Notes under the pieces: generated by a model
Told to the model about the DNA's origin: nothing
Database searches by the model: none
What the model saw: the letters and a program-made list of their open reading frames with translations, nothing else
DNA from: Candidatus Saccharimonadales bacterium
Lineage (GTDB): Bacteria; Patescibacteriota; Saccharimonadia; Saccharimonadales; UBA4665
Assembly: GCA_025450135.1 (NCBI GenBank)
Contig: JANWHZ010000043.1
Span: 1-10,638, forward strand
Reading direction: 5' to 3'
DNA length: 10,638 nt
Program-made: the position numbers and the translations under genes
Shown: positions 1 through 6,909 of the stretch, piece after piece
How the letters are laid out: each line of letters starts with the position of its first letter
Numbering within the stretch: position 1 is the stretch's first letter

Positions 1-577
1 CCAAGCTCGCAGCCTGTGCCGCTGCATTGACATGAATAGCAATTAACATGTTAAGTATTAGTTTAAAACGCATGCCGGACCCGGCTGGACCAAAATGGTA
101 TATCTTTTCCGAAATAGCTTTTAGGTCAGCTCGAACAGCATCCAGCGTAGCATCATCTGCCCCCACTAATAGCCTAAGCGTGCCACCTTCGGCCCCGGCG
201 CGGCTGCCTGTAAGCGGCATATCCATGAATGGTAGCTCTTTGCTGGCACAAAGTTGTGCAAGCTCATCGACCCACGCTATAGACAGGCTGGATGAGACAA
301 TATAGGTCTTCCCGGGTACTGCACCTGTCAGTATTCCCGTGTCTGCACTTGTCCAGACTTCTCGTGAAGCCTCGTCGTTGGTCACGCACTCAATAATAAT
401 ATCTGACGATTCGGCCACCGCCGTTGGCGACTCACACCACCGTGCACCAGCCGCCAGCAGTGGTCCTACATGATCTTTAGTGCGATTCCAGACATATACG
501 TCATAGCCATGTTTGAGGAAATTCTGCGCCATGCCAGCAGCCATAATTCCCCCGCCGACTATACCGATTCGCTTCAT
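1..577 (-). CDS. NAD(P)-dependent beta-hydroxyacid dehydrogenase (HIBADH/GLYR1-like), C-terminus cut by window edge
   Basis: Reading leftwards from an ATG at 577, the frame stays open for 192 residues to base 2, so the gene continues outside the window. It begins MKRIGIVGGGIMAAGMAQNF, the Rossmann dinucleotide-binding loop of the 3-hydroxyisobutyrate/6-phosphogluconate dehydrogenase superfamily. The substrate-loop motif DMPLTGSRAGAEGGTL lies at residues 119-134. GPAGSGMRFKLILN (163-176) carries the expected catalytic Lys172 and an Asn four residues later. The loop reads GxGxxA (8-13), not GxGxxG, and beta-strand 2 ends in WNRT (30-33) without an acidic residue; in this family both features favour NADP(H). 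The closest known type by motif is the glyoxylate/succinic-semialdehyde reductase (GLYR1) group, but the substrate cannot be assigned. An AAGGGAG ribosome-binding site lies 5 nt before the ATG. It is the last visible gene of the recA-led run, 31 nt after the Nudix gene. Confidence 0.88.
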   Translation of the reverse strand, partial: MKRIGIVGGGIMAAGMAQNFLKHGYDVYVWNRTKDHVGPLLAAGARWCESPTAVAESSDIIIECVTNDEASREVWTSADTGILTGAVPGKTYIVSSSLSIAWVDELAQLCASKELPFMDMPLTGSRAGAEGGTLRLLVGADDATLDAVRADLKAISEKIYHFGPAGSGMRFKLILNMLIAIHVNAAAQAASL

Positions 578-608
578 GTGCGCTCCCTTGCGTATTACAA
601 AAATTTGG

Positions 609-1088
609 CTAGAAATTGGCGGCGACCTCAAGAGCATCAATGAAGCAGGTTCGCATTGCGTCGGTCACTACCAGCTGGTCGATGTCAGCTTCGCTGCTTA
701 GCCAGACGGCGGCATCATGCTCAGGTGATAGTACCAAAACTTTTGGATCACGAACACATACTAAAAGGTTAAACTGCCGAACGCTTGGCTTTTGCGGCGT
801 ATGGTAGTCAAAACCAGGAAACATGCCCAAAACTACAGCAGCTTCAAGGCCGGTTTCTTCTTTCAGTTCGCGCCTGACGGCCTGCTCGAAGCTTTCGCCT
901 GCTTCCACGCCGCCGCCTGGAAGCTCGTAGTTGCCACCTAAAAAGTCATCCGTGGCACGGCGCACCGCGAGTACTTTGCCGCCGACAATAACCGCAATGC
1001 CGGTGCTTACGTGTGTGATGCCGTCAGCAGCAGCTTGTTGACGTAGCGCTGCTTCGGGAACCACAAATCCTGGTATGGTTATTTCCAT
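609..1088 (-). CDS. Nudix (MutT-type) nucleoside-diphosphate-X hydrolase
   Basis: This 159-residue cytosolic protein carries a perfect Nudix box at residues 59-81: Gly59, Glu65, then R73-E74-L75-K76-E77-E78-T79-G80-L81, matching GX5EX7REUXEEXGU. Its glutamates bind the Mg2+ that drives pyrophosphate-bond hydrolysis. The preceding strand GGNYELPGG (51-59) is also typical. An N-terminal extension of about 25 residues precedes the first strand. Family substrates include 8-oxo-dGTP, other (d)NTPs, ADP-ribose and NADH, and nothing here decides among them. The proposed role, removing damaged or non-canonical nucleotides, rests on the MazG-like gene directly upstream. The start ATG overlaps the end of that gene by 10 nt (1079-1088) and has no good Shine-Dalgarno site, which suggests translational coupling. 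Confidence 0.92.
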   Translation of the reverse strand: MEITIPGFVVPEAALRQQAAADGITHVSTGIAVIVGGKVLAVRRATDDFLGGNYELPGGGVEAGESFEQAVRRELKEETGLEAAVVLGMFPGFDYHTPQKPSVRQFNLLVCVRDPKVLVLSPEHDAAVWLSSEADIDQLVVTDAMRTCFIDALEVAANF

Positions 1089-1414
1089 GTCCGTGTCTTA
1101 TTGTGTTCGTCCTTGGCGCGGAATGCCGCCTCAAGATCAATGCCGAGGCCGTTGCATACCGTGAGCAGCATCCACAGCACGTCAGCTGCCTCTTCATCGG
1201 CGTGTGCATCAGGCTTAGCAATATCCATCTTGCCACCGACATTCTTACGCACCGCCTTGGCCAGCTCGCCCACTTCTTCGCAGAGCATGAGCATGCAATA
1301 CTGCGTCGAGCTATTCAGACGGCGGTAGACAAGTGTGTTAGCAACATACGCCTGAAAGTCTGCTAAGGTTGGCTGCGGGGGTAGGGTGGGATGTGGAGAA
1401 GGTTGGGATTTCAT
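1079..1414 (-). CDS. Short MazG-like nucleotide pyrophosphohydrolase
   Basis: This 111-residue protein belongs to the all-alpha NTP pyrophosphohydrolase (MazG/dCTPase) superfamily. The metal-binding signature is visible: EEVGE at residues 46-50 (ExxE on helix 1), then EEAAD at 74-78 (ExxD on helix 2). A basic C-terminus with NKTRTW (105-110) is also common in the family. It would hydrolyse (d)NTPs to monophosphate plus PPi. The single short domain resembles the housecleaning type rather than two-domain E. coli MazG. Residues 1-17 are Pro-rich and probably disordered. The ATG at 1414 is chosen because the longer frame, back to 1573, runs through the preceding hydrolase gene and its extra residues do not look like protein. 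The gene starts 7 nt after that gene's stop without a clear ribosome-binding site. Its own end overlaps the Nudix start by 10 nt. Confidence 0.85.
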   Translation of the reverse strand: MKSQPSPHPTLPPQPTLADFQAYVANTLVYRRLNSSTQYCMLMLCEEVGELAKAVRKNVGGKMDIAKPDAHADEEAADVLWMLLTVCNGLGIDLEAAFRAKDEHNKTRTWK

Positions 1415-1421
1415 ACTTGTA

Positions 1422-1985
1422 TTATATGTACTGCAGTAGCTCAGGGATACTCGTCGTACCAGCCGCTTCATCAAAATGAGCGTAGCCATCGAGCACGACA
1501 ATTGCTGAGCCAACCTGGTCCCTAAAAAACTCACTATTGGGCGAAAGCGGCACCAGGGGATCGTTCGAAGCAAAGAATGCGGTACTTCGCTGCAAGTGGA
1601 ATCGTACTGCCTGCTTGTTTATTGGCGTTTCAAGCCAGGAACGGGCGATAACCTTTTCAGTATCGTCAAGCCCAGTAAGCTCAACCCAGCCAGCCACAAA
1701 CATCGCAGCACCGACCGGCACGTAGGCCTCTGCCAGGTAGCGTAAGATGGTTTGGCATCCGATGCTATGGCCTACGAGCAACACTTCTTTTGCTGGGTTG
1801 TCGGCTATAGTGCTTTTCAGCGTCTGAACCCAGGGAGTAATTTCCGGAATATCCGGGTTTGGCATACTGGGCACCACAACAGCGTAGCCGCGCGCCTCAA
1901 GCTCCTTCTTAAGCCACGGATACCACATAGTATCCGGCGATCCGCCCCAGCAGTGTAGTATGACTGCCAGTTTGGAGTGTTCCAT
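1422..1985 (-). CDS. Alpha/beta serine hydrolase, RBBP9/YdeN family
   Basis: This 187-residue protein is the usual size for the small RBBP9/YdeN alpha/beta-hydrolases. It opens with strand AVILHCWGG (7-15), giving an oxyanion-hole HxWGG, followed by WYPWLKKELEARGYAVVVP. The nucleophile elbow is GHSIG at 72-76 (Ser74). Asp142 in FFASNDPLVPL and His170 in DGYAHFDE complete a plausible catalytic triad. There is no signal peptide or membrane segment, so it is cytosolic. Family members hydrolyse small esters or amides in vitro, and physiological substrates are mostly unknown. It starts 3 nt after the recA stop with only a weak ribosome-binding site inside the recA tail, so translation is probably coupled to recA. 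Why a hydrolase sits in a repair/nucleotide-cleaning run is not clear from the sequence. Confidence 0.88.
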   Translation of the reverse strand: MEHSKLAVILHCWGGSPDTMWYPWLKKELEARGYAVVVPSMPNPDIPEITPWVQTLKSTIADNPAKEVLLVGHSIGCQTILRYLAEAYVPVGAAMFVAGWVELTGLDDTEKVIARSWLETPINKQAVRFHLQRSTAFFASNDPLVPLSPNSEFFRDQVGSAIVVLDGYAHFDEAAGTTSIPELLQYI

Positions 1986-1988
1986 CGA

Positions 1989-3032
1989 CTACTGTTCTTT
2001 CGCGGCTGCTTCGCCAGCGGACATGACCTTCTTGGCAATCTCGTCCATAACTTTCGGGTGCTGCTGGAGATACGTTTTGGCAGCTTCACGGCCTTGCCCA
2101 ATCTTTTCGCCGGCATACGCAAACCAAGCACCGGACTTTTCGACTATGCCACGATTCACCGCCTGATCGAGAATGTCGCCGGACCTTGAAATGCCCTCGT
2201 TATACATGATGTCGAACTCGGCTTCGCGGAACGGCGGAGCGACCTTATTCTTCACTACTTTGACACGCGTACGGTTACCGATGACTTCTTCACCTTGCTT
2301 AATCTGGCCGATGCGGCGAATGTCCATGCGAACCGACGCGTAGAACTTGAGCGCATTGCCGCCGGTTGTCGTCTCAGGATTACCGAACATGACACCAATC
2401 TTCATGCGGATCTGATTGATGAAAATGACCGTTGTTCTGGAGCGGTTGATGATGGCTGTCAGTTTGCGGAGCGCCTGGCTCATCAGGCGCGCCTGCAAAC
2501 CGGGTAAGCTATCGCCCATTTCGCCTTCGATTTCAGCACGCGGTACGAGCGCAGCAACCGAGTCGACTACAACAAGGTCTACCGCGTTTGACCGAACAAG
2601 CGTTTCTACAATCTCAAGCGCTTGTTCGCCGTTATCTGGCTGGCTCAAGAGCAGGTTGTCAGTATCGACGCCGATACGCTTGGCGTACGCCGGATCGAGT
2701 GCATGCTCGGCGTCAATAAATGCGGCGGTACCGCCTGCGCGCTGTACTTCGGCAATTGCGTGTAGTGTCAGTGTTGTCTTACCGGACGATTCAGGACCGT
2801 AGATTTCCATCACACGGCCTTTCGGCAGGCCACCACCAAGTGCGATGTCCAGCGAAATGCTGCCCGACGGTATGGTCTCGACGTTGATATGCTGCGATTC
2901 ACCGAGTTTCATGATCGAGCCCTTGCCAAATTGTTTCTCAATGCTCTCCAGCGCCAAGCTTAAGGCTTTCGCCTTGCCTTCATTTGCCGGAGTCGCGGTC
3001 GTTGCTTTATCAGTGGCCTGTTTATCTGCCAT
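1989..3032 (-). CDS. recA: RecA recombinase
   Basis: RecA polymerises on single-stranded DNA, catalyses strand exchange in homologous recombination and, where LexA exists, acts as SOS co-protease. The 347-residue product is full length. Walker A is GPESSGKT (79-86) and Walker B is LVVVD (153-157). The DNA-binding L2 loop lies around 208-226 (QIRMKIGVMFGNPETTTGGN). MAW-type start motifs such as GSIMKLG (38-44) and the core IPSGSISLDIALGGGLPKGR (54-73) are all present, with no intein. The C-terminus (AKKVMSAGEAAAKEQ) is less acidic than that of E. coli RecA. The ATG at 3032 is chosen over an in-frame codon 12 codons upstream, because AAGGGG and AAAGG ribosome-binding sequence lies just before it and the family normally begins near M-A-D-K. 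It leads the minus-strand run and has its own promoter. Confidence 0.98.
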   Translation of the reverse strand: MADKQATDKATTATPANEGKAKALSLALESIEKQFGKGSIMKLGESQHINVETIPSGSISLDIALGGGLPKGRVMEIYGPESSGKTTLTLHAIAEVQRAGGTAAFIDAEHALDPAYAKRIGVDTDNLLLSQPDNGEQALEIVETLVRSNAVDLVVVDSVAALVPRAEIEGEMGDSLPGLQARLMSQALRKLTAIINRSRTTVIFINQIRMKIGVMFGNPETTTGGNALKFYASVRMDIRRIGQIKQGEEVIGNRTRVKVVKNKVAPPFREAEFDIMYNEGISRSGDILDQAVNRGIVEKSGAWFAYAGEKIGQGREAAKTYLQQHPKVMDEIAKKVMSAGEAAAKEQ

Positions 3033-3053
3033 ACCTTTCCCCTTCTTCAATAT

Positions 3054-3084
3054 TAGGTAACACCCCACCCTCAGACGTTACCTA
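3054..3084. repeat. Inverted repeat overlapping the recA transcription start
   Basis: TAGGTAAC (3054-3061) and GTTACCTA (3077-3084) form a perfect 8-bp inverted repeat with a 15-nt spacer; it extends to 10 of 11 matches if one mismatch is allowed. One arm abuts the -10 box and covers the expected start site, and the other lies in the 5' leader of recA. It could be an operator for a dimeric repressor or a hairpin at the very 5' end of the mRNA. There is no T-run after it, so it is not a terminator. Confidence 0.5.
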
Positions 3085-3086
3085 TT

Positions 3087-3095
3087 ATTATAGCA
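3087..3095 (-). promoter_or_regulatory. recA promoter, extended -10
   Basis: On the minus strand the sequence TGCTATAAT is a perfect extended -10 box (TGn plus TATAAT). A -35 element is poor: the best candidates upstream (TTTTCA or TTCAGC near 3112-3119) are too far away. Strength therefore probably rests on the extended -10. Transcription should begin near 3080, giving a leader of about 48 nt before recA. No promoter-like sequence was found inside the downstream run, so this one may serve all five genes. No match to the known LexA operator consensus was noticed. Confidence 0.65.
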
Positions 3096-3147
3096 AACGA
3101 GATCTGAGAGTGCTGAAAATCTTACTCGCCGTCTAGGGCTAATTAGG

Positions 3148-3540
3148 CTACATATCGTTAGACACGTCTGGACTAAGGTCAGACGGCGTATCTCGCAGTG
3201 CGGCGGCGCGAAGTATCCGAGCAGCTTCCATCCGGGCATGTATGCCAGCAACGCTAATCCCACGCTCCGCTAGGTCATCCTGCCTCGCGCACACCAGAGA
3301 CGTAAGCTCAGGGAAGCCCAACATTACCTCTACACACTCGGTCATATCACCCTCTCCTAACGCGAGCAAAGAGTCAAATAACTCCGCCGCCTCGTCGGAG
3401 CGTCCCTTAAGACCATGAAGCTTCATGTCCCAGGCTGCTGCATTCATGTATTCGTCCAATGTATTGCAGGTATACACCGGCGGTCTGTCCGGCGGCCAAT
3501 TTTCGGTTTCAAGGCCAAGCCAACGATTTAATAAACTCAT
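3148..3540 (-). CDS. Hypothetical protein, 130 residues
   Basis: I do not recognise this protein. From ATG 3540 it reads MSLLNRWLGLETENWPPDRP and continues for 130 residues. It looks soluble and mostly helical, with an acidic middle (GRSDEAAELFDSLLALGEGD) and an Ala/Arg-rich amphipathic stretch (HARMEAARILRAAALRD, 101-117). Three cysteines occur, at 25, 69 and 84. There is no signal peptide, membrane helix or known catalytic motif. The frame could open earlier at a TTG at 3576, but that codon lies within the likely -35 element, so ATG 3540 is preferred. The ATG has no Shine-Dalgarno site and lies 8 nt from a -10 box, so the mRNA may be nearly leaderless. The gene runs towards recA and is divergent from pilB. 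Amino-acid composition supports a real gene, but without a recognised family the call is moderate. Confidence 0.6.
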   Translation of the reverse strand: MSLLNRWLGLETENWPPDRPPVYTCNTLDEYMNAAAWDMKLHGLKGRSDEAAELFDSLLALGEGDMTECVEVMLGFPELTSLVCARQDDLAERGISVAGIHARMEAARILRAAALRDTPSDLSPDVSNDM

Positions 3541-3548
3541 TGCGGTAT

Positions 3549-3576
3549 AGCATACCAAAAGATTGACAATATTCAA
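3549..3576 (-). promoter_or_regulatory. Promoter of the hypothetical gene
   Basis: On the minus strand TTGAAT (3571-3576) and TATGCT (3549-3554) are separated by 16 nt and form a fair sigma-70-type promoter. The start site would fall at about 3540-3542, essentially on the ATG, which fits the missing ribosome-binding site. The -10 region lies inside a small palindrome, GGTAT-N3-ATACC (3544-3556), which might bind a regulator. Confidence 0.45.
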
Positions 3577-3626
3577 TAACTAGTTTTATAGAGTAGCCTA
3601 TACTGCTTCTGCTTTTGTATGATTAC

Positions 3627-3635
3627 TGCTAGAAT
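3627..3635 (+). promoter_or_regulatory. pilB promoter, extended -10
   Basis: TGCTAGAAT is an extended -10 box with one mismatch to TATAAT. The -35 position (TTCTGC, 3607-3612, 17-nt spacer) is weak. A start near 3642 would give a leader of about 77 nt before pilB. No other promoter candidate is visible in the divergent intergenic region on this strand. Confidence 0.5.
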
Positions 3636-3718
3636 GATTCCTGAAAGTAGGATGGGCCCTGACGAATGCAGGTGAAACAGACAGACGGTAACTATTCTCG
3701 TTTAAACAGAGGTGGGTC

Positions 3719-5533
3719 ATGCGTATAGCTGATTCGCTGACCGAGAGACTGCTCAAAAAAGCGGGTACCAGCGACCAGCAGCTAGCTGAGTTGCACCAGC
3801 AGGCGGAAAAAGATAAAAAGCCGCTGCAGGACTTAGCAGTTAAGAATAACCTCATCAGCGAAAAAGATCTGACCAAGCTCTACGCGGCCGAGATCGAAGT
3901 CCCCATGATCGAGCTGAACCCGAAAGAGATCAAAAAGGAGGTTTTGAAGCTACTGCCCGAACGCATTGCCCGCCAGTACCATGCGGTCGTCTTTGATACT
4001 GACCAAAACGGCACCAAGCTCATCGCGATGGAGGACCCGGACGATATTCAGGCACTCAATTTCTTGCAGAAACAACTTGGCCACGATATTCGCGTCTACC
4101 TGACATCGGATACCCAATTCCAGGCACTCATTGACCAGTACCGCGAGAGTGGTGCCATCGGCTCTGAACTAACCAAAGTAATCTCAGATGAGGGCGAGTC
4201 TGATGAAGCCGAAGAAGCCAATGCCGATGATCTGGCTGAGGATTCGCCGATCGCCCAGACGGTCAACTTATTGATTGAATACGCCATTAATGCAGGCGCC
4301 AGCGATATCCATATTGAACCGCGCGAGGATTTCGTGCTCATCCGCTACCGCGTCGATGGTTTACTCAAAGAAGTTAATAAACTGCCGCGCAAGATGCTGA
4401 ACGCACTGGTATCACGGATTAAGATTCTATCTAACCTAAAGATTGACGAACACAGAGCGCCCCAAGACGGCCGCTTCAAGGTGCAAATGGGCGGCGGGCT
4501 GTATGCTCTGCGCGTCTCAACGCTACCGATTGCCGACGGTGAAAAAGTGGTGATGCGCATTTTAAATGAATCGAGTAAGGCTGCAGCGTTCGAGGATCTG
4601 GGCTTTTGGGGCTACGCGAACGATACGCTCAAACACGCCATCACTCAACCACACGGCATGATTCTTGTTACCGGCCCGACCGGTTCTGGCAAGTCAACAA
4701 CGCTGTTCAGTGTTCTCACTATGCTCAACACGCCGAACGTCAATATTTCGACTGTTGAAGACCCGGTTGAATACCGCATCCCTGGCGTCAACCAAACGCA
4801 GGTCAACCCGATCGCTGGCATGACATTCACTAACGGGCTACGCGCGCTACTACGACAGGATCCGAATATTATCATGGTTGGCGAGATCCGCGACGGCGAA
4901 ACAGCCGAGCTAGGTGTGCAGGCTGCACTGACCGGACACTTGGTCTTCTCGACGCTGCACACCAATAACGCCGCAACGTGCTTGCCTCGGCTACTTGAAA
5001 TGGGTATTGAACCGTTTCTGATCGCCAGTACGGTACGAGCGGTCGTCGGCCAGCGACTTGTGCGCCGCTTGTGCAGTGAGTGCAAGGAAGCCTATATACC
5101 GGATGAAACCCAAGTAAAACAGCTTGCTAAAATATTCAACCTCAGCGGTGGCGAAAGTATGAAGCATATCCATGAGCTTGAAGAGCAAGCATTTGAAGCT
5201 GGCGTCGGCAAACAGGCACGCACGAGTAAAACCAGCGCTTTGACCGCCGAGCTAAGTACCACGCCCAGTGGTATTAAGCGGTTGTATAAAGCTCATGATG
5301 AAGGTTGCGCTGCTTGTAACCATACCGGCTTCAAAGGCCGCATTGGTATTTACGAAGTGCTGCACAATTCCGAAGCCATTCAAAAACTCATTGTCGGCAA
5401 CAGCACAAGTGATACCATTCAGGCCCAGGCTATCCAGGAAGGTATGCTCACTATGCAGACCGACGGCTTTATTAAAGCCTTGCGTGGCGAAACCACCATA
5501 GAGGAAATTCTGCGTGTCACCGCGGCAGAGTAA
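3719..5533 (+). CDS. pilB: Type IV pilus assembly ATPase PilB (GspE family)
   Basis: This cytosolic hexameric motor hydrolyses ATP to drive pilin insertion from the inner-membrane platform. The 604 residues are near the usual family length. Residues 1-140 form an MshEN/T2SSE N-terminal domain and are followed by an acidic linker (156-175). The ATPase core has Walker A GPTGSGKST (319-327), the Asp box TVEDPVE (345-351), Walker B NIIMVGEIRDGE (383-394, Glu389) and the His box TGHLVFSTLHTN (405-416). A tetracysteine zinc site, C452/C455 and C530/C533, is typical of PilB/GspE and absent from PilT. The CxxC pairs are 74 residues apart, clearly longer than the roughly 30-45 I would expect. The ATG at 3719 has AGAGGTGG upstream. 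pilC follows after 17 nt with AAAAGGA before its start, so both are surely in one operon. Confidence 0.97.
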   Translation: MRIADSLTERLLKKAGTSDQQLAELHQQAEKDKKPLQDLAVKNNLISEKDLTKLYAAEIEVPMIELNPKEIKKEVLKLLPERIARQYHAVVFDTDQNGTKLIAMEDPDDIQALNFLQKQLGHDIRVYLTSDTQFQALIDQYRESGAIGSELTKVISDEGESDEAEEANADDLAEDSPIAQTVNLLIEYAINAGASDIHIEPREDFVLIRYRVDGLLKEVNKLPRKMLNALVSRIKILSNLKIDEHRAPQDGRFKVQMGGGLYALRVSTLPIADGEKVVMRILNESSKAAAFEDLGFWGYANDTLKHAITQPHGMILVTGPTGSGKSTTLFSVLTMLNTPNVNISTVEDPVEYRIPGVNQTQVNPIAGMTFTNGLRALLRQDPNIIMVGEIRDGETAELGVQAALTGHLVFSTLHTNNAATCLPRLLEMGIEPFLIASTVRAVVGQRLVRRLCSECKEAYIPDETQVKQLAKIFNLSGGESMKHIHELEEQAFEAGVGKQARTSKTSALTAELSTTPSGIKRLYKAHDEGCAACNHTGFKGRIGIYEVLHNSEAIQKLIVGNSTSDTIQAQAIQEGMLTMQTDGFIKALRGETTIEEILRVTAAE

Positions 5534-5550
5534 TATTAAAAGGATAACGT

Positions 5551-6843
5551 ATGAAATTCATCTATAAAGCCCAGACTGCCGACGGCGAAACCATTCAAGG
5601 TGAATACGAGGCCACCGACCGGGCTGCGCTCATCGTCGCACTCAACAAGCAAGGTGTTCACCCACTGACCATCAAGCTAGACAATGGGCGGGGTAGCAGA
5701 GGTAGCGGTTTGGCAAACCTCTTCAAACCGAAGGTCAAGCTACGCGACATCGTCATGTTTACCCGCCAGCTGTCGACACTCATTTCAGCTGGTGTTCCCC
5801 TACCTCGCTCGCTTGCCACGCTCCAGCAGCAATCTGAGAACAAATACTTCAGGGAAGTCATCGGTAATATTACCAAGGATATTCAGGGCGGTACGTCGAT
5901 GGGCGTGGCATTCGCCAAATACCCTGATGTGTTCTCAGATGTTTACACCAATATGGTCAAGGCCGGCGAATCGGGTGGCATCTTGGATGAGATTCTCAAG
6001 CGCCTGGCAGCACAAGCGGAAAAGGACGCCAGCATCCGCAAGAAAGTCAAAGGCGCCATGACGTATCCGGTCGTTATTTTCTCGGTCACGATCATCGCCT
6101 TCTTCGGCTTGATGCTTTTCGTCATCCCACAGATCGGCAAGATCCTGACTAACCTCGGCGGTCCCCACGCTCACCTGCCGGTGTATACTCAAGCACTGCT
6201 TGATATAAGCAGCTTCTCTACCGGCAATAGCATCATCCACCTCATTCCAGGCATCGGCAGCCTCCCATTGATCGGCGGGTTTCCGAACCTTATTTTCATT
6301 CTAGTCGTTATGGGAGTTGGCATCTACTTCCTAAGGCGCTACATCAACACGCCAACAGGAAAATATAAGTTCCACTCGCTATTGCTCAAGGTTCCGGTCG
6401 TGAAAGACATTATTACAAAGGTTGCAATCGCCCGCTTCGCACGCACTTTCTCAGCGCTGACCTCGGCCGGGGTGACCGTACTTGACGCGCTAGAAGTCAC
6501 TGGCCACGCCATGGGTAACAAAGTTATCGAGGCTGAGCTTAAAGATGCTGCCGACCAAGTCAGAAACGGCAAGCCTTTAAGCGAGCCGCTTAGCCACAGT
6601 AAACTCTTCCCGCCGATAGTCGCGCAGATGCTCGCCGTTGGTGAGGAAACCGGCCAGATAGATAAGATACTCGTCAAGATCGCCGACTTCTACGAAGAAG
6701 ATGTGGACACTGTTATCGATTCCATAAGCTCAATCATCGAACCTGTCATGATTATTGTTCTGGGCGGTATGATTGGCCTGATTGCCCTTTCTGTCATGGG
6801 CCCGATCGCCAGCCTCTCCACGAGCGTCAGCGCCAGCGGCTAG
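5551..6843 (+). CDS. pilC: Type IV pilus inner-membrane platform protein PilC (GspF family)
   Basis: PilC is the polytopic membrane platform on which PilB acts to extrude pilin subunits. The N-terminus FIYKAQTADGETIQGEYEA (3-21) is the usual GspF start. Two T2SSF repeats follow, about 65-190 and 290-412, each with its conserved GE motif: MVKAGESGGILDEIL (135-149) and MLAVGEETGQIDKIL (360-374). Membrane helices are predicted at about 171-193, 245-262 and 396-420. At 430 residues it is slightly longer than the roughly 400 common in the family. The extra length seems to lie in the Gly/Pro-rich loop 202-245 between the first two helices, which may be extracytoplasmic. It starts 17 nt after pilB. 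Confidence 0.96.
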   Translation: MKFIYKAQTADGETIQGEYEATDRAALIVALNKQGVHPLTIKLDNGRGSRGSGLANLFKPKVKLRDIVMFTRQLSTLISAGVPLPRSLATLQQQSENKYFREVIGNITKDIQGGTSMGVAFAKYPDVFSDVYTNMVKAGESGGILDEILKRLAAQAEKDASIRKKVKGAMTYPVVIFSVTIIAFFGLMLFVIPQIGKILTNLGGPHAHLPVYTQALLDISSFSTGNSIIHLIPGIGSLPLIGGFPNLIFILVVMGVGIYFLRRYINTPTGKYKFHSLLLKVPVVKDIITKVAIARFARTFSALTSAGVTVLDALEVTGHAMGNKVIEAELKDAADQVRNGKPLSEPLSHSKLFPPIVAQMLAVGEETGQIDKILVKIADFYEEDVDTVIDSISSIIEPVMIIVLGGMIGLIALSVMGPIASLSTSVSASG

Positions 6844-6855
6844 ACTTTGGCCATA

Positions 6856-6870
6856 GAAAACAAGGTTTTC
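6856..6870 (+). repeat. Small inverted repeat after pilC
   Basis: GAAAAC-AAG-GTTTTC forms a 6-bp stem with a 3-nt loop, 12 nt after the pilC stop. It is AT-rich and has no T-run behind it, so it is at best a weak attenuator or an mRNA 3'-end stabiliser separating pilBC from the pilin gene. Confidence 0.3.
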
Positions 6871-6881
6871 CCGGCATACTG

Positions 6882-6909
6882 TTGACTTGAGGACGCTTAT
6901 GGTTATAAT
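6882..6909 (+). promoter_or_regulatory. Strong promoter of the pilin gene
   Basis: TTGACT (6882-6887) and a perfect TATAAT (6904-6909) are separated by 16 nt. This is the best sigma-70-type promoter in the window. Transcription should start near 6916, giving a leader of about 83 nt. A dedicated promoter fits the need for far more pilin than motor or platform protein. The leader contains a short hairpin, CTCT-GTAA-AGAG, with a GNRA-type loop. Confidence 0.75.

Noticed and set aside
1415..1573. N-terminal extension of the MazG-like gene by 53 residues
   Set aside because: The added part lies inside the preceding hydrolase gene in another frame and does not look like protein. ATG 1414 just after that gene's stop gives the usual family length.
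3033..3068. Longer recA start 12 codons upstream
   Set aside because: The added residues would be translated from the leader and Shine-Dalgarno region; the ATG at 3032 has good ribosome-binding sequence and matches the normal RecA N-terminus.
3700..3707. GTTTAAAC palindrome before pilB
   Set aside because: A lone 8-bp palindrome close to the ribosome-binding site with no second copy; most likely chance.
3598..3876. Minus-strand frame over the start of pilB
   Set aside because: It runs through the pilB promoter and opposite to clear coding sequence; its composition (Ser/Cys/Leu-rich) is that of an antisense shadow.
4645..5085. 146-residue minus-strand frame inside pilB
   Set aside because: It is antisense to the Walker A/B core of pilB, which is under strong constraint; such shadows are expected there.
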